Shown here one piece after another: positions 24,425-33,750 of a stretch of DNA of 64,000 bases. A program made the position numbers and the translations under genes. The stretch comes from Opitutaceae bacterium. GTDB taxonomy: Bacteria; Verrucomicrobiota; Verrucomicrobiia; Opitutales; Opitutaceae. Within the stretch, counting starts at the first letter, position 1; every line of letters starts with the position of its first letter. Below the pieces are notes generated by a model that worked only from the letters and a program-made list of their open reading frames with translations, made no database searches and was not told the origin of the DNA. Where the stretch lies: NCBI GenBank assembly GCA_016794785.1, contig JAEUHC010000014.1:310001-374000 (forward strand). Reading direction: 5' to 3'.

Positions 24425-27127
24425 TCAGGCGTTGGCGATGATGGCGTCCACCACGTTGCCGTTTCCGCGTAGCGCCTTTTCGCGCTGATCGAAATGCGCG
24501 CCCGAGCTCGACGCGCAGTAGAGCATCTCGCGCGAGGCGACGTTGCGCATCGTCACGATCAACGGGCGGCGCTCGTCGGTGTGGTAATAGGTGAACTGCG
24601 AATACTTGGTCCCTACCAGTTTCTCCGGTTCGGGGTGACTCATGACGGCATCCTTCGCCGCATCCGGGATCGGGAAATCCCGGCTCAGGTCCTCGATGTC
24701 GGACCGGTCGCTCTGGCGGAGCAGAAACAGGATGCGGCTGTTGCCGAGGACCGCGCCGCGGATGTCAGACGATTTGAACTGCTCGTAGTTCTGCACGGTC
24801 GCGACGTTCCAGACATTGTATTTGCGGAGCTGCTGGTAGGACTCGCGCAGCACCTTCTTGCCGGACGGCACGAGCGAGAAGCGTGCGACTTCCTCAAAGA
24901 TGTTTCGCTTCCGCAGCGCGCGCGGCAGCCGCATCATGTGCGACCGGGTATAGTTCGCGATGAGGAAGGCCGCCGCCGCTTTCAGCTCTTCCGCCGACTC
25001 CGGGATGTAGCCGAGTTCAAAATGAGCGATCTTGCCCGTGAGCGAGACGTTCGAGACGCCATCGAAAAGTTCGCCGTAGCTGCCGCCTGCGGACCATGGC
25101 TCCAGGAGCGTGGCGAGGTAGCGCATTTCGTCGGCGTGCGGCCCGGACGCTTCGGCCGAAAGCAGTTCCTGCAACTGCCCATGCTGCGGCATTTCGGCCG
25201 GCGTGAGCCGTGCGAACACGAGGTCGCGGACTTGTTGCGCGCCGGCCCCGTCCTTCGCGAACCGGACCACGTCGCCTTCGTCGGGCGTAGCGGCGAAAGC
25301 TGCCGCCTCATCGCCCCGAGGCTGCTCCCATTCGGCGAACTCGAGGAACGCATCGAGCCCCGTGGCCTGCGGCCCCATCCGGGTCCGGCGATACAGGTCG
25401 AGGGCGTAGGCCCGGCGGGCCATGGCCACCTTCTCCTCGGGGTGCCGGTTGAAATACCACCGCGCGAAATCCTCGTGGAGGCGGCCGATGGCGTTCGCGA
25501 GGAGCGCCTGCCGCAGCTTGTTGCGGTCTTCGTCTTTCGACTGACCGACCATGAGCATCGGCAGCGCCGCCGCCGCGCTTAGGTGTAACCCGGACAGCGG
25601 CAGGCCCCGCGTATCGAGGTAGTTCATGGTCAGCTTGCCGTTCGCCTGGACGATGATCGGCTCCGCAGACGGATCGACCGTCTTGGCGTAGGTGGTGTAG
25701 GACTCACCTTCCTCCACGATCATCGTGTAAGCGTAGAACGGTTCCGTCTGCGTCAGAATATCGATGATGTTGACGCTCTTGCCGGAACCGGTGGTGCCGA
25801 TGACGACCGCGTTTTGGGGCGTCTGGTTGTTGCCTTCGCCGACAAACGTCCGTCCGCCGACAAGGTTCCCGTTGGGACCCTCGAAAATGAACTCCGCCTG
25901 ATCGAGGTGGCCCACCGGTGTGGACGAGAAGGGCAGGATGTTCGCGACGAGCGCGTCGTCGTAGTGATGCCAGAGCGAATCGTAGCGGCTGAACGACCAA
26001 CCCGGCCACGTGCAGTAAAAGAAGTTTCTCGCGGAGGGTTCGAGGGCGGGCTCGTAGGCCTGCGCCCGTTCCATGCTGCCGACCGCCGCCTTGAGCGCGG
26101 TCAGCTTCGCCCGCAGGTCCTCCCGGTTCCGATCCCACGCGCGGATGATATATTGGATGCGGTAGGGTGAATTGTCGCCGTTGCTGTATCGGGCGATCTT
26201 CGCGGCCTTCGTGCGCAGGGCCGCGAGCAGCTTCACCTTCTTCAGGCTCTCGTAGTCGCCCTCGACGCGATTCAGCTCCTTCTGCTCTTTCTCGATCAGC
26301 TCCTCCACATCGACGGACTCGACATTGACCGTGATCGCGTAGTCCCGGAATCCCAGCTTCGTCAGCAGGTAGGCGAGGCTCGGGCGGGTCCGCTTCGGCA
26401 GCGACTTGAGCACGAGCATTCCATGGTAGCAGCCATCGAGGTAGAAGCCGGTGTCCGGTTTCTCCAGCGGACGGCCTTCGCCGAGCCAGCAGTTTTCCTG
26501 AATGGACTTCTGCGGATCGAAGAACTCCAGAGGATCGGCGACCTTCTGTTCCGGCAGTGAGGGATTGAGAAACTCCAGGAAGTGCTGGAAGTGATCGGCA
26601 TCGGTCATCGGCCGCACCTGCCCGCCGCTCCCGCCAAAGAGCGCCTGCAGGAACTGCCCGATCTGGTTGAATTGCTCGGCGTAGGTGCCGAGCAACGCCT
26701 CCTGCGTGAGCCGGCCGGCGCTCTTGCCAAACACGGCGGCATCGACCGGCGTCGTGAAATACAGGCGAAGCCGCTCCCGGCGAAGTGCGCCGGATTCGAT
26801 CATGCGCCAGTAGCGCACGAACCGCTCGTTGCGCTGACGCTTGCTCCATTCGTTGGTCGCGTGCTTGGCGGTGTCTTCCCGGTAGCGCTGGAGCGGTTTC
26901 CGGAAGTCGGAATCGTTCGTCCATTGCACCTGCATTCGCCAGCCGGGTTTCAGGACCGATAACAACGCAACCAGATCGGACTCGAATGCGTTGTGATGGA
27001 TCGGATCGGCGTGCTCCAGGTCGGGGGCGATAACCTCAAATCCTCGCGCGATGAAGCCGCCGCGATGGAGGCCTTCGAAGATAATCATGTCTTCGCCGAA
27101 ATAGCCGTCGGCGGGTTCGGTTCTCAT
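24425..27127 (-). CDS. VirB4/TrbE-like conjugation ATPase
   Basis: 900 residues. The N-terminal half (about 1-400) is the VirB4 N-domain, with EDMIIFEGLHRGGFIARGFE at the start. Walker A is GTTGSGKS (about 444-451), and an acidic Walker B-like FEEVARF lies about residue 743, followed by VWNVATVQNYEQF, the region with the conserved Gln of the RecA-like core. It powers pilus assembly and DNA transfer at the inner membrane. The start overlaps the end of the VirB3-like gene by 4 bases. Confidence 0.93.
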   Translation of the reverse strand: MRTEPADGYFGEDMIIFEGLHRGGFIARGFEVIAPDLEHADPIHHNAFESDLVALLSVLKPGWRMQVQWTNDSDFRKPLQRYREDTAKHATNEWSKRQRNERFVRYWRMIESGALRRERLRLYFTTPVDAAVFGKSAGRLTQEALLGTYAEQFNQIGQFLQALFGGSGGQVRPMTDADHFQHFLEFLNPSLPEQKVADPLEFFDPQKSIQENCWLGEGRPLEKPDTGFYLDGCYHGMLVLKSLPKRTRPSLAYLLTKLGFRDYAITVNVESVDVEELIEKEQKELNRVEGDYESLKKVKLLAALRTKAAKIARYSNGDNSPYRIQYIIRAWDRNREDLRAKLTALKAAVGSMERAQAYEPALEPSARNFFYCTWPGWSFSRYDSLWHHYDDALVANILPFSSTPVGHLDQAEFIFEGPNGNLVGGRTFVGEGNNQTPQNAVVIGTTGSGKSVNIIDILTQTEPFYAYTMIVEEGESYTTYAKTVDPSAEPIIVQANGKLTMNYLDTRGLPLSGLHLSAAAALPMLMVGQSKDEDRNKLRQALLANAIGRLHEDFARWYFNRHPEEKVAMARRAYALDLYRRTRMGPQATGLDAFLEFAEWEQPRGDEAAAFAATPDEGDVVRFAKDGAGAQQVRDLVFARLTPAEMPQHGQLQELLSAEASGPHADEMRYLATLLEPWSAGGSYGELFDGVSNVSLTGKIAHFELGYIPESAEELKAAAAFLIANYTRSHMMRLPRALRKRNIFEEVARFSLVPSGKKVLRESYQQLRKYNVWNVATVQNYEQFKSSDIRGAVLGNSRILFLLRQSDRSDIEDLSRDFPIPDAAKDAVMSHPEPEKLVGTKYSQFTYYHTDERRPLIVTMRNVASREMLYCASSSGAHFDQREKALRGNGNVVDAIIANA

Positions 27128-27729
27128 GCGACTTTCTCCCCGTGTTCGGCCAACGCTTCTTCCAGCCTTTCCTCTGTGACCGTGAGTTGCTCTTCCAGCC
27201 GCTCGTAGTCCGCGCGTGCCACGACGGGTTGCTCGCGCTTGTTCAGCTTGGCGTCCGTGTTGCCGGTTAGCTTCCCAACCGAGCGAGCGTTCGCGCCCGA
27301 ATGACGGGCCATTCCATGGCCCGCTTGGGGCGGGCTAACGACCAACTCGCGCACTTCAACCTCGGGAGTCACTGGCGAACCGGCGACGGCGAAGGGATTC
27401 GCCGGCCGCCGGGCACGCGGGCCGAATTGGAAGGAGAGCAGTCCCGACTCGACCAACGCGGATTCGAAGAAGTCGGTGTCGTAGTGCTCCGGCTTGTTGT
27501 TCTTCAGCGTGAACACATACGTCACCGACAGCGCGCAGAGCACGACGCCCACCAGCAGGCACAATAGGAGCGATACCCCGAAGATCCCCCATAGGAAGAT
27601 CACCATCAGGATCGTCGCGCCTCCGGCACCCAACAGATACCAGCCGGAGTTCCCGGTCATGCCCAGGAACTCGCCGGAGGACTGGGCACCTTGGTTGGCG
27701 TCGTGCTCGTTGAGGTGCGTGCCGTTCAT
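27124..27729 (-). CDS. VirB3/TrbD-like membrane protein with long coiled-coil tail
   Basis: 201 residues. Two adjacent transmembrane helices (YLLGAGGATILMVIFLWGIFG; LLLCLLVGVVLCALSVTYVF, about 31-73) match TrbD/VirB3 topology, but the protein has about 100 extra cytosolic residues, ending in a coiled coil (ADYERLEEQLTVTEERLEEA). It sits between the VirB2-like and VirB4 genes, as VirB3 does. The tail could contact VirB4, whose gene overlaps it. Confidence 0.72.
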   Translation of the reverse strand: MNGTHLNEHDANQGAQSSGEFLGMTGNSGWYLLGAGGATILMVIFLWGIFGVSLLLCLLVGVVLCALSVTYVFTLKNNKPEHYDTDFFESALVESGLLSFQFGPRARRPANPFAVAGSPVTPEVEVRELVVSPPQAGHGMARHSGANARSVGKLTGNTDAKLNKREQPVVARADYERLEEQLTVTEERLEEALAEHGEKVA

Positions 27730-27754
27730 GGAATCGGAGCGGGTTGGGCCCGGA

Positions 27755-28174
27755 TCAGGGGGCGAAGGTGCCGACGCCCGACGCTTCGAGTCCCATGTTG
27801 CTCCACATCGTGCGCACGATGGCGAAGGCGAGTCCGCTCACCATGGCCCCCGCGAAGGCCCACTTCGCGATGGATTGCCGGCCCATCATCATGGCGACAC
27901 CGGCCGCCACGATGCCGACCGCGGCGAAGGTTCCGCTCAAATACATGATGATGGCGTTGCCCGATTCGGTCGCGGTTCTGAGATCCACGGCCGCGGCCCG
28001 GGCCAATGACGGCAGGGCCAGGGCGGTGAAGCCTAGCAACACGAGTTTACGCCCGCTGCCGTCCGCTGGCTGCGGGCGGCTCTCCGCATGGATGTGCCAC
28101 GCGCGCATCATCATCGCCGCACCGGTCACGAACGCCACATAGGGCGTCACAAGGGTTAGAATTGTCATGTTCAT
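27755..28174 (-). CDS. VirB2/TrbC-like conjugative pilin
   Basis: 139 residues. A hydrophobic N-terminal helix precedes a second hydrophobic stretch (LVLLGFTALALPSLARAAA, about 44-62) that looks like a long leader cleaved after ARA, leaving a mature pilin of about 75 residues with two helices (IIMYLSGTFAAVGIVAAGVA; WAFAGAMVSGLAFAIVR). That is the VirB2/TrbC pattern, and the gene is first in the mating-pair formation set. It is larger than typical pilins because of the N-terminal helix. Confidence 0.78.
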   Translation of the reverse strand: MNMTILTLVTPYVAFVTGAAMMMRAWHIHAESRPQPADGSGRKLVLLGFTALALPSLARAAAVDLRTATESGNAIIMYLSGTFAAVGIVAAGVAMMMGRQSIAKWAFAGAMVSGLAFAIVRTMWSNMGLEASGVGTFAP

Positions 28175-28407
28175 TTGCTGTTACTCGTTTGTGCCGGCGC
28201 TTGAGGGGGCCGTTTCCCCGCATTCCACCCGACGCGTTGAAGTGCGAGGGACGAACTGCGTGATCGCTGTTCGGCGCCTCCGCGACCGGTCCGCTCGTAG
28301 CGATCGAAAACTCAATCGCACGAAAGGAACCGGTGCGGTTCGCCGTCGGATCGAGGAAATCGCACTACTCACCGCAGGTTTCCAAGCACGCAGCCGTTAT
28401 TTTTCCG

Positions 28408-28779
28408 TTACAGAAAAAACGATCGTTGTCCATCAGCAGTCCTCGCGGGTGGTTCGGTAAAGCGAAGTTCGGTCGCAAAAGTGTCCATCTCGCGGTCCCG
28501 GTCCTCACCAAGTTCCGGCTGGGCCCGCAACCGCAGGAGCGAGTGATCTTCCACCGCCAGAAAGAGCGGTCCGAGGTTGTGACCGCGGATCACGACAAGC
28601 CACCCGCCAATCTCGATTTTGAGAATATCAGGTTCGCTGTATCCCCAGCGCGCCTCGACGTAGTGCAGCCAAGGAATATTGCGACGCAGCTCTTTCCCGT
28701 CGTCAAACGTGACATGGCTCGCGTGTGCCGCCGTGTCGAAATACAACTTTGGTTTTCGGAGTGGAATACCCGGCGTCAT
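28408..28779 (-). CDS. Hypothetical protein coupled to the relaxase gene
   Basis: 123 residues, no export signal. Its start overlaps the relaxase stop by 4 bases. The central part (LKIEIGGWLVVIRGHNLGPL) is beta-rich and may be a small DNA- or protein-binding domain. No family recognised. About 230 bases without a gene or clear terminator separate it from the VirB2-like gene. Confidence 0.65.
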   Translation of the reverse strand: MTPGIPLRKPKLYFDTAAHASHVTFDDGKELRRNIPWLHYVEARWGYSEPDILKIEIGGWLVVIRGHNLGPLFLAVEDHSLLRLRAQPELGEDRDREMDTFATELRFTEPPARTADGQRSFFL

Positions 28780-31496
28780 AGCGCATGGCGCTTACCCTGC
28801 GTTTCACCTTGTTGTTGCTTCGCCGCCGCGCTGAGCCAAGTGGCGCGAATCTGCGGGCTCAGATTACGCAGGGGACGCGGCACCAGTTGTTCGTTTTCCA
28901 CGATGCGATGCCGCGCCATGAACTCCGTCGCGAGCTCGCGGCCCGCGTCCGGCAGGGCGAGACGGCGCAAAATCTCATCCTTGTGCGAGACGTAGATCGC
29001 GTGAGCACCGCGAAAGCGGGTGTTGCCGACGTAGAACTGGCGACGGGCGAGCGCACGTGCCGCGACTTCGCCGAGAACGAGGAGCGATTCCTCCGACGTG
29101 CTCCCCTGCGAACGATAGGACGTGAGCGCGTGGCCGTAAGTCCACGCCGCGAAGTCGGGCGGCAGTTCGCGCCCGTCTGTGAGCATGACTTTGTTCGCGA
29201 TCGGATCGACGTGCGCGACCTCCCTAAAATCGCCGTTGGCGAAGCCTGCGTCGTCATTGCGTCCGCGAATCAGGAGTTTGTCGCCCACCGCGACAGCGAG
29301 TGATTGCACGCGGCCCACGTCAAAGGAAGCGCGCTGCTTGCGCGTAATCTTCGCCTCGCGGCCTTTCGGCCCGCGCACCCATATCCCGTCCGGAACAACC
29401 GCGATGACCTCAGCGGCCACGCCACGTTTGAAAAAACGCGTGTCGCGAGCGAAGAGCAGCCGGTCACCGATCTGGTATTGGTCCCAATGCACCTTCTGCT
29501 CTGCGGTCCACGTGAGCGGCTTCACCGCCTCGCGCATCACTTCCATTTCTCCGAGGAGGCCGGCGTGCCGGAGGGCCGGCCGAACCTGCGCGTTGAACCG
29601 CTCGATTTCGTCCCAGAACGGAATCACGACCAGCGTCCCGACTCCTTTGACACGATTGCCGACGTAGTGCTCCGCCGCGCGAGCAAATAGAGATTCATCG
29701 TCGGCTGTTTCGCGAATAAGTCCGCGTCGGTCGGCAAATGCGAAGGCCTCGGCAACATCACCCGATGCGAGCAGCCGGCTAAATCGACGGTCGGCTTCGT
29801 TGCGCTGACGCAGCACCTCAGCGAGACGAACGACCGGCGTCCCCGAATGCTTGATCACGTTCCGTAACGCATCGCCGCGTTCGACGCTGTAGTGCTGCTT
29901 CGTGTCGCCAACCAGGAGCACGCGGGCGCGAACGTCGTGCGCGATCTTCGTGAGCTGGTCGAGTTGCTGCGTGGACAAGAGCCCCGCCTCATCGACCAGC
30001 ACGACGCGACTCGCTGCCTCCGCCTGCATTGCTTCGCTGACGAGGAAGCGTTGCACGGTGTCGGCTCCATCGAAGCCGCTTTCGACCATCGTGTCGCGTG
30101 CCCGTGTTGTCGGCGCGAGCGGCACGAAGCGCCGCCCGCCTGCCGCGAGGTGTGCGCCTTCGATTGCCGTCAGCACGGTCGTCTTGCCCGTGCCGGCATC
30201 GCCGACCAACACGCTCATAAAATCCCGGCTACTCAGAATCTCGTGTGCCGCGTTGCGTTGGCCAGCGGTCAACGTGACCGGCAAATGCGCGGCGTCGCCT
30301 ATCGCGAAGCGTTGGTTCCGGCCCGTGACCACGCGCTGCACCGTCGCGGTTTCCTCGCGGCGGATCATGCGCAGTGTCATTTCGCCGTCCTTGCGAATCG
30401 TTTCGGGGTGCGTTTCCAGCGCGTGGCGTAGCTCGCGCCAGCGATAGAAGTCGGGATGCAGTTCAAGCGCCGCACCCAGCACGGAGCCTTCACGCACGAC
30501 GCTGCTCCGCTCATAGACGTGCCGCAGCGCCGCTTCCAAAACGGTTTGCGCGTTGCCGTGCGACCACTGCTCACGCGAAGCCTGCGTTCGTGCGTTGCGA
30601 ACGAGGTCATCCAACTCCCGCGTTTCGTCGGGGTTCAGCTCCGCTCGTTGGCGAGCGCGAACCTGCGGCGTGCTGACCTCGGTCAGCTTGTCCGCGCGCG
30701 ATTCACGGACGAGGATTTCGATTTCGCGCTTCGTAGCCTTGCGGCCTTTCTCTGTCGCGAACTCTTCCGCGAGTTTCTGAACGTGGTTCGTTCGTTTCGA
30801 GAACCGCTCGCGCAGGTGTTCGACGCCCCGGATGGAAAAACCTTTCGAGTTCATCTCATACGGTTCGTAGCCGAGCGACCGCAACCGGCCCGCCAACTCG
30901 CGATAAAGCACCTGCCGGAGATACGGCGACGCCCGGAGCATTTCGGCGGGTTGCAACGCGAGCCATGAGTTGCGCGTCGCATCCCAAGTCGCGTTGGCAA
31001 GAACCGCATGCCCGTGCAACTGCGGGTCGAGATCGCGGCTCGCGTCGTGCAGGAAAAGCGCCCCCGCGAAATTCCCGGTGAGCCGAAACGCTTCCGTTCC
31101 GGCTGCTTCGCCGCGGCGTTCACGCACCGCGGCGAAGCGTTCCATTTCCGCGAGGGCGATTTTGACGGATTCGACGAACGCTTCACGAACGCGCTCATCT
31201 CCGCCGACCATCGCCAGCACGCTTACGTCTTTCGGCGCGGACAACTGGACATCGAAGAAGGCGACGCGGTCGGCGTGATCGCGGGCGGTCAATGCCTCGC
31301 CGGTGAGCGGATGGCGGTTTTGCCGGAGCGCATCGAACGGTTCATCGGCAACCTCGCCCGACAAACCAAGCGCCTTCGCGCCTTCGCCGATCCACTCGCC
31401 GCGCACCTCCTTTTCTCCTTCCGTCCAATAGTCGTTCTTTCGCAGGTGATGCGAGAGGTAGTTGGCTCCGTTGCGAATTCTTCCGACTGTAATCAT
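28776..31496 (-). CDS. MobF-family relaxase-helicase (TrwC/TraI-like)
   Basis: 906 residues from the ATG at 31496, chosen because the family begins with this VGRIRNGANYL type sequence; ATGs at 31520 and 31532 are possible. Relaxase domain: tyrosines in GANYLSHHLRKNDYW and the metal-binding histidine triad HDASRDLDPQLHGH. C-terminal helicase: Walker A LVGDAGTGKTTV (about 425-435) and Walker B VVLVDEAGLLS (about 497). It nicks oriT, stays covalently attached to the DNA 5' end and pilots it into the recipient. The divergent region upstream holds two copies of the operator and probably oriT. Confidence 0.94.
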   Translation of the reverse strand: MITVGRIRNGANYLSHHLRKNDYWTEGEKEVRGEWIGEGAKALGLSGEVADEPFDALRQNRHPLTGEALTARDHADRVAFFDVQLSAPKDVSVLAMVGGDERVREAFVESVKIALAEMERFAAVRERRGEAAGTEAFRLTGNFAGALFLHDASRDLDPQLHGHAVLANATWDATRNSWLALQPAEMLRASPYLRQVLYRELAGRLRSLGYEPYEMNSKGFSIRGVEHLRERFSKRTNHVQKLAEEFATEKGRKATKREIEILVRESRADKLTEVSTPQVRARQRAELNPDETRELDDLVRNARTQASREQWSHGNAQTVLEAALRHVYERSSVVREGSVLGAALELHPDFYRWRELRHALETHPETIRKDGEMTLRMIRREETATVQRVVTGRNQRFAIGDAAHLPVTLTAGQRNAAHEILSSRDFMSVLVGDAGTGKTTVLTAIEGAHLAAGGRRFVPLAPTTRARDTMVESGFDGADTVQRFLVSEAMQAEAASRVVLVDEAGLLSTQQLDQLTKIAHDVRARVLLVGDTKQHYSVERGDALRNVIKHSGTPVVRLAEVLRQRNEADRRFSRLLASGDVAEAFAFADRRGLIRETADDESLFARAAEHYVGNRVKGVGTLVVIPFWDEIERFNAQVRPALRHAGLLGEMEVMREAVKPLTWTAEQKVHWDQYQIGDRLLFARDTRFFKRGVAAEVIAVVPDGIWVRGPKGREAKITRKQRASFDVGRVQSLAVAVGDKLLIRGRNDDAGFANGDFREVAHVDPIANKVMLTDGRELPPDFAAWTYGHALTSYRSQGSTSEESLLVLGEVAARALARRQFYVGNTRFRGAHAIYVSHKDEILRRLALPDAGRELATEFMARHRIVENEQLVPRPLRNLSPQIRATWLSAAAKQQQGETQGKRHAL

Positions 31497-31553
31497 GCGA
31501 AACATCACGGTCGATTTCATCGCCGCCCACAACGAGCCGTGCCCCCCGTGTTC

Positions 31554-31584
31554 GGTGTAGGTGACCTACCGCAAACGGTGTAGT
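31554..31584. promoter_or_regulatory. Three-part operator GTAG-N5-CTAC-N10-GTAG (copy B)
   Basis: GTAG at 31558-31561, CTAC at 31567-31570 and GTAG at 31581-31584, embedded in two direct CGGTGTAG units (31554-31561 and 31577-31584) and one inverted CTACCG. Spacing is identical to copy A at 9136-9162. It lies about 60 bases before the relaxase start. Confidence 0.68.
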
Positions 31585-31746
31585 CAGTCGCACGTTTTCG
31601 GGGCGTTTTTCGGACATCCTTGCCTTCGACAAGCCGGATTGGTGCGCGTAAGTCGCCGGTGCTTTTTTGCAATAGACGCAATACCCTAACGAGTTCGTTG
31701 GGTTCGGACACCGCACAAAAACGGCCGAAAGCCGGGCACGCCGCAT

Positions 31747-31764
31747 CTACCGTTTTTTCGGTAG
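31747..31764. promoter_or_regulatory. Partial operator CTAC-N10-GTAG (copy C) before the coupling-protein gene
   Basis: Inverted repeat CTACCG (31747-31752) / CGGTAG (31759-31764) with a T6 centre. The CTAC-to-GTAG distance of 10 equals the right half of copies A and B. It ends about 53 bases before the coupling-protein ATG. The 160 bases between copies B and C are a candidate oriT region, though I cannot point to a nic site. Confidence 0.6.
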
Positions 31765-31817
31765 GCTCACGCTCTCGCGGAAAATTCGCACCGGGCCTTT
31801 TTTCATATCGATACGCG

Positions 31818-33443
31818 ATGAAACGAATCCCGGCCCCTGATATTTTGGTCCGCCAATGGTTGCAAAATCCACACGCCATCACGGTCGCGGCGTTCGTTTT
31901 TTCAGGTGTTTTCCTCGGGATCGCGGGTTGGCTTATCCAGCGGAATCTTCGCCACAACGAACCCGGTTTGCGCGCTCCGTGCGCGTTGCCGCTCGCGTTA
32001 ATCATCTCCGCCGCCGGTGTGTTTGGGGCGTGGCGTCTGCCGTCACCGTATGGGCTCATCGCAGGTAGCGTTGTCTGCGGGCTCGCTGGACTTCTCTTTT
32101 ACTACGCCGATCATCGGCGGTGGGTGCGCGACCCAGCGGGAAAGATCGTGGCGGATCGGTGGCAAATCGTCGTCACGTTCGCCGGATTCCGTTGGACGCG
32201 CGACAAAGCCAATCGCCATTTCTTTTTTTCCGGTGACACCGGTTCGGGAAAAACCTCCGGTATGAATGGTCTCCTCGCCGCGCTCATCCGCCGCAACCCG
32301 ACGCTCGGTGGCGTAGTCATGGCTAACAAGGGTGACGAATGGTTTTACCTTGAATGGCTCGCCAAAAAATACGGCCGCGAGAACGACATCATTCGACTTC
32401 GCCCGCGCTTAGTCGGGGAAAACGGTAAGCCTCTCCACCGGCTGAACGTAACGGGCGACGCCCGGCTGCCGTTTACGACTCGCGCCCGCATCCTCGTTGA
32501 CACGGCCGCCGCCCTGAATCCGAAGGACGAAAAGAGCTTCTTCAAAATCAAAGGCGCGGCCCACATCGGCCGAGCGTTTGAACTTTTGGCCGACATCGGC
32601 CGCCCGGTCACGGCCACCAACGCCTACGACCTGCTCACTTCTGAGAAGGAGTTGAAGGCCGCGTTGGTGAAGCTGACCGAGCTTGACCCGACCGAGCGCC
32701 GCATCCGCCTCGCCGAAACCTTGGAGCAGACCTACCTCAAACATGAGGCGAAGGAGCAACGCGCCGGTGAAATCGGCACTTCTCAGAACTATCTCGAATT
32801 TCTCGGCACGCCGGAAATCGCGGAAATCTTCAGCTCTAATGAGCCCGATACCTGCTCCATTGGCGATGTGGATAAAGGGAAAATCTTTTGCATCGACGTT
32901 CCCCAAGATTACACGACCGAACGTCAGTATGTGTTCACCGTCGCGAAACTCCTGCTCTACCGCCACGCCCTCCGCCGTTACGCGCTCCCGCCGCATCAGA
33001 AATACGCCCTAAACCAGCTCATCTTTGTCGGCGACGAGTTTCAAAACGCCATCACCGCCAGCCACGACGGCACCAGCGATTTCAACGTCATCGACCGCCT
33101 GCGCGACTGCATGCTTATGCTCGTGGTGTCCGCGCAAGCCTTCGAGTCACTCATCCCTCCGCAGACAAAGGAGCAGGCCGAAGTCCTCGCACTCAATTTG
33201 AAGAACCTTTTCATGTATCGTGCCGCGTCTGAAACAGACGCGCTTCGCTGTGCGAACGCCCTCGGCAAGCACTGGATCGAGCGCGGTTCCCGAACCGTTC
33301 ACCAGGACCACACGGCCCACAGCTACCAGCGCGTGGAGGAGTTTTTGATCAAACCGCACGAGTTTCGGAACTTACCCGACCACACTGCCGTCGTGCGCCA
33401 TTGCACCAACGGCTACAAGAAGGTTAGTCTCCGGCCTGCCTAA
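31818..33443 (+). CDS. Type IV coupling protein (VirD4/TraD-like)
   Basis: 541 residues from the ATG at 31818; the upstream part of the frame contains the operator and is not used. Two N-terminal membrane helices (HAITVAAFVFSGVFLGIAGW and a second to about residue 97) are followed by the ATPase core: Walker A SGDTGSGKTSG (about 138-148), and FVGDEFQNA (about 402) as Walker B. The hexamer links the relaxosome to the secretion channel. It is transcribed away from the relaxase. No strong ribosome-binding site. Confidence 0.9.
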   Translation: MKRIPAPDILVRQWLQNPHAITVAAFVFSGVFLGIAGWLIQRNLRHNEPGLRAPCALPLALIISAAGVFGAWRLPSPYGLIAGSVVCGLAGLLFYYADHRRWVRDPAGKIVADRWQIVVTFAGFRWTRDKANRHFFFSGDTGSGKTSGMNGLLAALIRRNPTLGGVVMANKGDEWFYLEWLAKKYGRENDIIRLRPRLVGENGKPLHRLNVTGDARLPFTTRARILVDTAAALNPKDEKSFFKIKGAAHIGRAFELLADIGRPVTATNAYDLLTSEKELKAALVKLTELDPTERRIRLAETLEQTYLKHEAKEQRAGEIGTSQNYLEFLGTPEIAEIFSSNEPDTCSIGDVDKGKIFCIDVPQDYTTERQYVFTVAKLLLYRHALRRYALPPHQKYALNQLIFVGDEFQNAITASHDGTSDFNVIDRLRDCMLMLVVSAQAFESLIPPQTKEQAEVLALNLKNLFMYRAASETDALRCANALGKHWIERGSRTVHQDHTAHSYQRVEEFLIKPHEFRNLPDHTAVVRHCTNGYKKVSLRPA

Positions 33444-33468
33444 GCCTCCCTTTTAATACCCGAATCCG

Positions 33469-33750
33469 ATGAAACCGAAAGAAAGCTCCGAAATCAGTGT
33501 GCAGACCTTGCTCACGCTCAGACAGGAAAGCGACGCGCTTCGTGTCATCACCGAAAAGCTTCGCGTAAAGGAGATGGGGCCGTCCGACCACATTCGCACC
33601 AAACATGAGGTCAAAGCGTTCGTGGAGTCCGGTGACGCGAAGGCCGCCGAAGCCCTCATCAAACAAGTCAGCGAGCGCACCGCCGCCCATCAGGCCATCA
33701 CGAATCGAATGACCGAGCAGCGACAGCGGAGCCAGCAGATGAATCAGTAA
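33469..33750 (+). CDS. Small helical protein after the coupling protein
   Basis: 93 residues, 25 bases after the coupling-protein stop, same strand. Almost entirely helical and charged (SVQTLLTLRQESDALRVITE; EALIKQVSERTAAHQAI). No signal peptide. It ends one base before the converging gene at 33751. It may be a relaxosome accessory, but nothing in the sequence proves it. Confidence 0.65.
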   Translation: MKPKESSEISVQTLLTLRQESDALRVITEKLRVKEMGPSDHIRTKHEVKAFVESGDAKAAEALIKQVSERTAAHQAITNRMTEQRQRSQQMNQ

